From Lachnospiraceae bacterium (lineage in GTDB: Bacteria; Bacillota; Clostridia; Lachnospirales; Lachnospiraceae): 10,894 nt of DNA. The DNA is taken from the NCBI GenBank assembly GCA_017961385.1, contig JAGCXJ010000246.1, forward strand, positions 1 to 10,894, in the 5' to 3' direction. The position numbers and the translations under genes were made by a program. The notes beneath the pieces were generated by a model, which was given only the letters and a program-made list of their open reading frames with translations, did not search any database and had not been told where the DNA came from. Positions within the stretch are counted from its first letter, which is position 1. Each line of letters opens with the position of its first letter. Shown here one piece after another: positions 6,371 through 10,894 of this stretch.

Positions 6371-8047
6371 ATGAACGATATTCATAAGGGTAGAGGACTG
6401 AACATGAAGAAGATGCTTCTCATGATAGGTCTCATACCTATGTTAGTTGTTATGATCCTGTTATTGATCATGGCATACTTTAAGCTGTCATCAGCAATGG
6501 AAGATCAGACAAGGCACAGTCTTGAGATAGCTGCCAATGGTCTGAAGGCATATTATGAATGGGATATACAAAACAGAGGAGGGATCGAATATGAAACCGA
6601 CTACGTGGATTTCATGGGGGCTGAAGGAAATGTCGATCTTACGCTGTTTAAGGATAACGTCAGATTTGTTACAACTATCAGAGATGCAAGCGGTGAGAGA
6701 ATAGAAGGAACGCAGTGCAATTTCGCTGTATGGGAGACATGTCTTAAGGGTGATGACTATTATTCGGATGATGTAGTGATCAATGAAACAGATTATTATG
6801 TATTCTATACACCTATATCGAATGTTGATGGCTCTATGTGGGGAATGGCATTCGCCGGAATAACGGCTGAAAAAGTCAAAGCTGAAAAGATGCAGCTGCT
6901 TGTCAATTTCATAATAATGAGCATATTGCTCTTTGTAGGATTTGCTCTGGCTGTTATATTTGTTGCAAAGATAGTGGTTAATCCTCTTGCAGCGGTTGCC
7001 GACAGCATACACGATATAGCGGAGGGAGATCTTTCGCAGAGTATAAATATAAAATCCAAACTTGCCGAGACTAAGGCTCTGATAGCTTCTGCAGAGAAGC
7101 TTCAGAATTCTATCGGCAGCGTAGTAAGCGATATTAAGGATTCGTCTGCAACACTTGTAAACGGTATTGACGAGGTAGCAGCTTTGTCTGAGCAGACTGC
7201 AGAGGGTACAGAGCAGATATCTGTTGCTATGGGAGATATTTCAGAAGGTGCATTCTCCATAGCTGACAGTGTTCAGGACATCAACACCAAGGTTATCGAT
7301 ATGGATGGAATCATCAACGACATATCTGTAAACGTTGATGAGCTGACTAACGGTGCAAAGTCAATGAACAAGGCAAATGTAGATGCAGTAAACTATATCC
7401 GCGAGATGGATGTAAGCAGCAAGCAGACTACGGATGCTGTAGAGAAGATCTCTGCAAGTATTGCAAAGACACATGAATCAGTTGGAAAGATCACGGATGC
7501 AGTAAATCTTATTTCAGATATATCAAGTCAGACAAATCTCCTTGCACTGAATGCTTCTATAGAATCAGCAAGAGCCGGAGAGGCAGGCAGAGGATTTGCC
7601 GTAGTTGCTGAAGAGATCAAAAAACTTGCAGAACAGAGTAATGAATATGCACTTGAGATAGCTGATATAGTCAATGAGATCAAGGTTCAGTCAAATGACT
7701 GTGTGGACATGTCAGAAAATGTTCGTGAAGCAATATCCAAGGAACAGGGACTTTTGGGAGATACAATGGCCAAATTTGATGTACTTGAAAAAGAGATCAA
7801 CAAGGCTGTTTCCGGTATTGAGAGCATAGGTGGAAAGACAAAGAATCTCATAAATATCAAGGATGTAATAACAGAGAATGTTAGCAATCTGTCTGCCGTA
7901 TCTGAAGAGAACTCGGCATCCAACGAAGAGATCACAGCATCCCTTGGAAATGTAACTGAGAATATCAATACGATCAGCGAGGATAACAAGAACATGAACG
8001 ATCTTGCAAAGGGACTTGCAGATATGGTTGAGTATTTCAGAGTATAA
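6371..8047 (+). CDS. Methyl-accepting chemotaxis protein with single Cache sensor domain
   Basis: A 558-residue transmembrane chemoreceptor coupling an extracellular small-molecule sensor to CheA through CheW. Membrane segment 1 is ~13-37. The extracellular part (~40-164) resembles the sCache_3 type: LTLFKDNVRFVTTI (90-103), GERIEGTQ (108-115), the repeated-turn segment near YYSDDVVINETDYYVFYTPI (130-149) and SMWGMAFAGI (155-164) fit its strand pattern. Such domains often bind carboxylates or other small metabolites, but the ligand here cannot be read. Membrane segment 2 is ~176-200; HAMP follows with VVNPLAAVADSI (202-213) and AEGDL (217-221). The conserved tip is ISSQTNLLALNASIESARAG (384-403), followed by RGFAVVAEE (407-415). 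A candidate methylation segment is ENSASNEEITAS (513-524). No CheR-docking pentapeptide is present; the end is VEYFRV. It is monocistronic, with its own promoter candidate and a strong terminator directly after it. Confidence 0.95.
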   Translation: MNDIHKGRGLNMKKMLLMIGLIPMLVVMILLLIMAYFKLSSAMEDQTRHSLEIAANGLKAYYEWDIQNRGGIEYETDYVDFMGAEGNVDLTLFKDNVRFVTTIRDASGERIEGTQCNFAVWETCLKGDDYYSDDVVINETDYYVFYTPISNVDGSMWGMAFAGITAEKVKAEKMQLLVNFIIMSILLFVGFALAVIFVAKIVVNPLAAVADSIHDIAEGDLSQSINIKSKLAETKALIASAEKLQNSIGSVVSDIKDSSATLVNGIDEVAALSEQTAEGTEQISVAMGDISEGAFSIADSVQDINTKVIDMDGIINDISVNVDELTNGAKSMNKANVDAVNYIREMDVSSKQTTDAVEKISASIAKTHESVGKITDAVNLISDISSQTNLLALNASIESARAGEAGRGFAVVAEEIKKLAEQSNEYALEIADIVNEIKVQSNDCVDMSENVREAISKEQGLLGDTMAKFDVLEKEINKAVSGIESIGGKTKNLINIKDVITENVSNLSAVSEENSASNEEITASLGNVTENINTISEDNKNMNDLAKGLADMVEYFRV

Positions 8048-8063
8048 GCAAAAAATTATATAT

Positions 8064-8100
8064 AAGGTCGTCGTTTGGCATATAAATGACGACCTTTTTT
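8064..8100 (+). terminator. Rho-independent terminator after the Cache chemoreceptor
   Basis: AAGGTCGTC (8064-8072) pairs with GACGACCTT (8088-8096). The stem can extend inward through a G-U pair and TTT/AAA, leaving a small loop near 8078-8082. A run of six T follows at 8095-8100. It begins 17 bases after the stop codon at 8047 and separates the chemoreceptor from the lipoprotein operon. Confidence 0.92.
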
Positions 8101-8114
8101 GTTGAAAAGATTTA

Positions 8115-8123
8115 TGATAGAAT
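8115..8123 (+). promoter_or_regulatory. Candidate extended -10 promoter for the lipoprotein operon
   Basis: TGATAGAAT fits TGnTAnAAT, the extended -10 form, about 32 bases before the ATG at 8155. No good -35 is found at the right distance; that position falls in the T-run of the preceding terminator. A promoter is expected here because a strong terminator lies immediately upstream. Confidence 0.45.
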
Positions 8124-8154
8124 AAGATTCGTTAAAAAGAGGGGGACAGACAGG

Positions 8155-8718
8155 ATGCGAAAGACATTTACGTATTTAATATGCCTTATTCTGGCAGTAG
8201 TATTGCTGATAGGCTGTAGCAGTTACAGAGGGGGAAAGATAAAGGACGGCGTTTATACCAACGATATATACGGGTTTAAGGTAACACCCGATTCTGATAT
8301 GACCTACCTTGAGGATCCGATGGATTCCGACGATTATGCAGTTGCTCTTAGTTATTGTTATCTGCAGGGTGGAAAGGATTCGTTCAAGGCTGAGTACGCG
8401 CTCAATAATCCCAGAGGAGGTCTTATGGTTGTGAGCGAGGATAATGTCAACGGCTTTTCTGCAGATGATTTTGTTGAGAGCATACAGGATCAGATGAAGG
8501 AAAAGATATTCTTCACTTACACGACAGATGTCAATGAGGATGTTACTATAAACGGAGCCAAATTCAGGAAATTTGTCTTAAACAGTGATGGAAATCACCA
8601 GATCTTTTTAGTTAAAGCAACAGAGTCAAGAATACTGTTCATCTATATAGCGGTAACCAAAAACGGAATAAAGGACGGACTGGAAGAGAAGTATCTGAAT
8701 GCAATCTCAGGAATATAG
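8155..8718 (+). CDS. Small secreted lipoprotein of unknown function
   Basis: A 187-residue predicted lipoprotein. The start at 8155 (MRKTFTYLIC) is preferred over the in-frame ATG at 8086 because AGGGGG (8140-8145) lies nine bases upstream and because 8086 falls inside the terminator stem. The signal peptide has a short basic end (Arg2, Lys3), a hydrophobic core (~6-20) and a lipobox LLIGC with the modified Cys at 21, predicting attachment to the outer face of the membrane. The mature part begins SSYRGGKIKDGVYTNDIYGF and alternates strand and helix. The YGFKVTP opening recalls PsbP-like lipoproteins of Firmicutes, a weak resemblance only. No catalytic motif is seen. The last 20 bases overlap the start of the flavoprotein gene, so the two are probably co-translated. 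Its role beside a flavoprotein and a GGDEF sensor is unknown. Confidence 0.85.
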   Translation: MRKTFTYLICLILAVVLLIGCSSYRGGKIKDGVYTNDIYGFKVTPDSDMTYLEDPMDSDDYAVALSYCYLQGGKDSFKAEYALNNPRGGLMVVSEDNVNGFSADDFVESIQDQMKEKIFFTYTTDVNEDVTINGAKFRKFVLNSDGNHQIFLVKATESRILFIYIAVTKNGIKDGLEEKYLNAISGI

Positions 8719-9934
8719 ACCGACTGACAAAAGAATAAAGTGTGAAGTTCTTGTTGTTGGAGCAGGTCCGGCAGGGATGATGGCTGGCATAAGTGCTGCA
8801 CGTAGAGGAAGCAATGTCATCATCATAGAGCAGAAGGATATTCCCGGAAAGAAGATCTATGCCACCGGCAACGGCAGATGCAATTTTACAAATCAGTATT
8901 ATGACAGCAGGGTATTCAGGGGAGAGGATCCTCAATTTGGCTATGATGCCTATAAAAGATTTGACAAGGATGCATTGATGGGCTTTATGAGGGAACTCGG
9001 TGTAACATGCAGAGATATAAACGGATATATATATCCGTATAATGAGCAGGCAAGAAGTGTTGCAAATGCTCTTTTATATGAATGCAAAAGACTGGGAGTA
9101 GATATACGATGCAGTCAGAAGGCGCTTGATATAACACAGGAAAAGGATAATAAGATCAATAATGACGGTGGATTTTTAGTCACTACAGATAAGGAAGTAT
9201 ACAGCTGCGAAAAGATAATAATTGCAGCAGGGGGAAAGGCAAGCCCTACACACGGAAGTGATGGAAATCTGAATAAAGTCATAAGAAAGCTAGGCCATGA
9301 GATAATTCTGCAGGATCCTGCACTGGTTCCTTTGAGATTTGCGGACAGTTCACTTTCCTTGCTGGCAGGAGTCAGATGCAAATGCAGGACAGTTTTGGTA
9401 ATAGACGGATCTGAAACTGATAATGAGAGCGGAGAGATCATATTTAACAATGACAATATAAGCGGAATACCCATAATGCAGATGAGCAGATATGCTGTGA
9501 GAGCCTTATCTCGTGGCAGCAAGGTATGGCTTGAGCTTGATCTTGTACCGGATATGGGAGATGCTGATCTTAAAGGCTTTCTTGAGACATCAGTTGAAAA
9601 AAGATTGGGTATATTTGAGGCTCTGGGGCTTGTGGTAAATGATAAAATAGCTAAATACATCTGTGACCGGATAAAAGATACAGATGAACTGATACATTTT
9701 CTTAAGCATTTTAAGGTTGAGATAATAGGTGACTGCGGATTCAACAAGGCTCAGGTCACAGCGGGTGGAGTGAATGTTTCGCAGATAACCAAAGACATGG
9801 AATCAAAGATAATAAGGAGACTCTTTTTTGCCGGTGAGATACTGGATATCGACGGAACGTGCGGGGGATACAATCTTCAGTGGGCATTTACGTCCGGGTA
9901 TCTGGCAGGAATGGCGGCATCTGTTAAACAGTAA
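8699..9934 (+). CDS. HI0933-family NAD(P)/FAD-dependent oxidoreductase
   Basis: A 411-residue soluble flavoprotein of the HI0933 family (often labelled aminoacetone oxidase-like or BaiN-like). An N-terminal Rossmann FAD motif is present: VLVVGAGPAGMMAGISAARR (17-36), with Glu44 ending the second strand to bind the ribose. Family marks follow: GNGRCNFTN (57-65), IIAAGGKASPTHGSDG (174-189), GEIIFNNDNISGIPIM (245-260), and the C-terminal FAGEILDIDGTCGGYNLQWA (377-396), which closes the FAD site. The length is normal for the family. The ATG at 8699 is the only plausible start, because the next in-frame ATG lies inside the FAD motif; GGAAGAG lies upstream at 8682-8688. It overlaps the lipoprotein gene by 20 bases and the next gene by one (TAATG). 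The physiological substrate of most family members is unknown; the bile-acid name BaiN is often propagated without support, so I do not use it. Confidence 0.93.
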   Translation: MQSQEYRPTDKRIKCEVLVVGAGPAGMMAGISAARRGSNVIIIEQKDIPGKKIYATGNGRCNFTNQYYDSRVFRGEDPQFGYDAYKRFDKDALMGFMRELGVTCRDINGYIYPYNEQARSVANALLYECKRLGVDIRCSQKALDITQEKDNKINNDGGFLVTTDKEVYSCEKIIIAAGGKASPTHGSDGNLNKVIRKLGHEIILQDPALVPLRFADSSLSLLAGVRCKCRTVLVIDGSETDNESGEIIFNNDNISGIPIMQMSRYAVRALSRGSKVWLELDLVPDMGDADLKGFLETSVEKRLGIFEALGLVVNDKIAKYICDRIKDTDELIHFLKHFKVEIIGDCGFNKAQVTAGGVNVSQITKDMESKIIRRLFFAGEILDIDGTCGGYNLQWAFTSGYLAGMAASVKQ

Positions 9935-10894
9935 TGAAGAAATACTTTTCAGAAATCAAAAACAAGGGAATATCGCTAAGGCATGTTAATATTGTGATGC
10001 TGGTAATTGCATTGCTGATATCTGCTGTACTTGTCTTCGCAATGAACAGGACCAATGAACTGTATGAGGTCACTAGCGAAGCGACTGATGATCTGATCGT
10101 ATGGAGAAGCAGCGCATATGAGCTTCAGATAGCATCGGACTATCTGACAGATCAGATGAGATCATTTGTCATTACCGGAGACAGAACATATCTTGATAAC
10201 TATCTTGAAGAAGCTTATGTCACGAAAAGAAGGGATAAAGCGCTTGACATTCTTGAGAAGAATCTTGCGGATACGACACCTGTAATAACTTTAGCACAGG
10301 CAATGGATGTTTCCATGAAACTGATGGATCGTGAGTACTACAGTGCCAGACTTGCTCTATCGGCTTACGGATATACGCAGGATGAATATCCGCCACAGGT
10401 TATGGATATTGTTTTGTCTGAGCATGATGAAGCACTGGATGAACAGGGCAAGCTTGCGCTAGCCATGGATATGCTGTTTGATGACGAGTATAGAAAAAGC
10501 AAGGATGCAATATCCGAGTCCATGCAGAAGTGTCTTGACGAACTAGTTGGAATCATCGATGAAAAAAAGATGGAGAATGCTTCCAGAATGAAAAGGCAGG
10601 TAGTGATAGAGCACATACTTACAGTCATGATGATCGTTATACTTCTTGGTATAGTAATGCTTACGAGAAATCTAGTACTCATACCGCTTAAGAAAGCGAT
10701 AGAAAAAATTCGTGAAGAAAAGGTGTTGGTTGTCAAGGGAGCATATGAGATGAGATTCCTTGCGCGTACATATAATCTGATGACTCGAGTCAGCCGTGAG
10801 AGCAAGGAAAGGCTTGAGTATGAAGCTACTCATGATCCGCTTACAGGTCTGTACAACAGGCGAGGATATGATTTCCTTCTTCACAATGTTGACA
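9934..10894 (+). CDS. Membrane-bound GGDEF protein, putative diguanylate cyclase (3' end outside window)
   Basis: The frame opens at the ATG 9934, which shares one base with the preceding stop (TAATG), and stays open to the right edge, giving 320 residues. Visible order: membrane segment 1 at ~18-37, an extracellular domain ~38-223 that looks all-helical (four-helix-bundle or CHASE3-like, with RSFVITGDRTYLDNYLEEA at 76-94 typical of such bundles), membrane segment 2 at ~225-247, and a HAMP-like linker ~248-297. The beginning of a GGDEF domain follows: THDPLTGLYNRRGYDFLL (299-316), whose DPLTGLYNR entry motif is well conserved. The GGDEF signature itself and the stop codon lie beyond the window, so activity and any fused EAL domain cannot be judged. 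Translation is probably by reinitiation after the flavoprotein stop, as no clear ribosome binding site is seen. A diguanylate cyclase making c-di-GMP in response to an external signal is the likely role. Confidence 0.9.
   Translation, partial: MKKYFSEIKNKGISLRHVNIVMLVIALLISAVLVFAMNRTNELYEVTSEATDDLIVWRSSAYELQIASDYLTDQMRSFVITGDRTYLDNYLEEAYVTKRRDKALDILEKNLADTTPVITLAQAMDVSMKLMDREYYSARLALSAYGYTQDEYPPQVMDIVLSEHDEALDEQGKLALAMDMLFDDEYRKSKDAISESMQKCLDELVGIIDEKKMENASRMKRQVVIEHILTVMMIVILLGIVMLTRNLVLIPLKKAIEKIREEKVLVVKGAYEMRFLARTYNLMTRVSRESKERLEYEATHDPLTGLYNRRGYDFLLHNVD

Noticed and set aside
6491..7012. Open frame of 173 codons on the minus strand
   Set aside because: It is antisense to the Cache chemoreceptor, and its Tyr/Ile/Cys-rich translation matches no family.
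8086..8154. Longer start for the lipoprotein
   Set aside because: It begins inside the terminator hairpin of the preceding gene and would bury the lipoprotein signal peptide 23 residues in.
9115..9747. Open frame of 210 codons on the minus strand
   Set aside because: It lies wholly antisense to a well-conserved flavoprotein, has a low-complexity Ser/Leu/Ile composition and no recognisable motif.
8699..9934. Bile-acid enzyme name BaiN for the flavoprotein
   Set aside because: The HI0933 family is widespread and no other bai gene is present here; the name would be over-annotation.
10365..10805. Open frame of 146 codons on the minus strand
   Set aside because: It is antisense to the membrane GGDEF gene, which has clear membrane helices and a GGDEF entry motif; the minus-strand product is Ser-rich shadow sequence.

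Overview
The window looks like chromosome from a motile, low-to-moderate GC Firmicute, most likely a member of the Lachnospiraceae (Butyrivibrio, Roseburia or similar). This rests on heavy AGA and ATA codon use, strong GGAGG-type ribosome binding sites, a cytoplasmic LacI-like sensor without a DNA-binding domain, and an abundance of c-di-GMP and chemotaxis proteins. It is inferred from protein style; no marker gene is present. I see no transposase, tRNA, rRNA, CRISPR array or phage gene.

Left block, plus strand (1 to about 4379): a c-di-GMP phosphodiesterase gene (degenerate GGDEF plus an intact-looking EAL domain) whose start lies outside the window; a LacI/GalR-type ligand sensor fused to a GAF-like C-terminus but lacking both a helix-turn-helix and an output domain; and a phosphoribosyltransferase related to the orotate phosphoribosyltransferase family. 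Spacing is 17 and 39 bases, and the block ends at a perfect 13-bp hairpin shared with the convergent gene on the other side.

Centre (4405 to 8100): two full-length transmembrane methyl-accepting chemotaxis proteins transcribed divergently from a 205-bp AT-rich intergenic region. The minus-strand receptor has a helical, unrecognised extracellular domain; the plus-strand receptor has a single Cache (sCache_3-like) domain. A strong terminator follows the second one.

Right block, plus strand (about 8115 to the window end): a small lipoprotein, an HI0933-family FAD flavoprotein and a membrane-bound GGDEF protein. They are joined by a 20-base overlap and a TAATG overlap, so they are probably one translationally coupled operon. 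The GGDEF gene runs off the right edge.

Functionally, enzymes predicted to break down and to make c-di-GMP flank two chemoreceptors, consistent with a locus tuning motility and surface behaviour to external and cytoplasmic ligands. The most unusual element is the left block, where a sensor with no output domain sits next to an EAL phosphodiesterase and a phosphoribosyltransferase with an altered PRPP loop.
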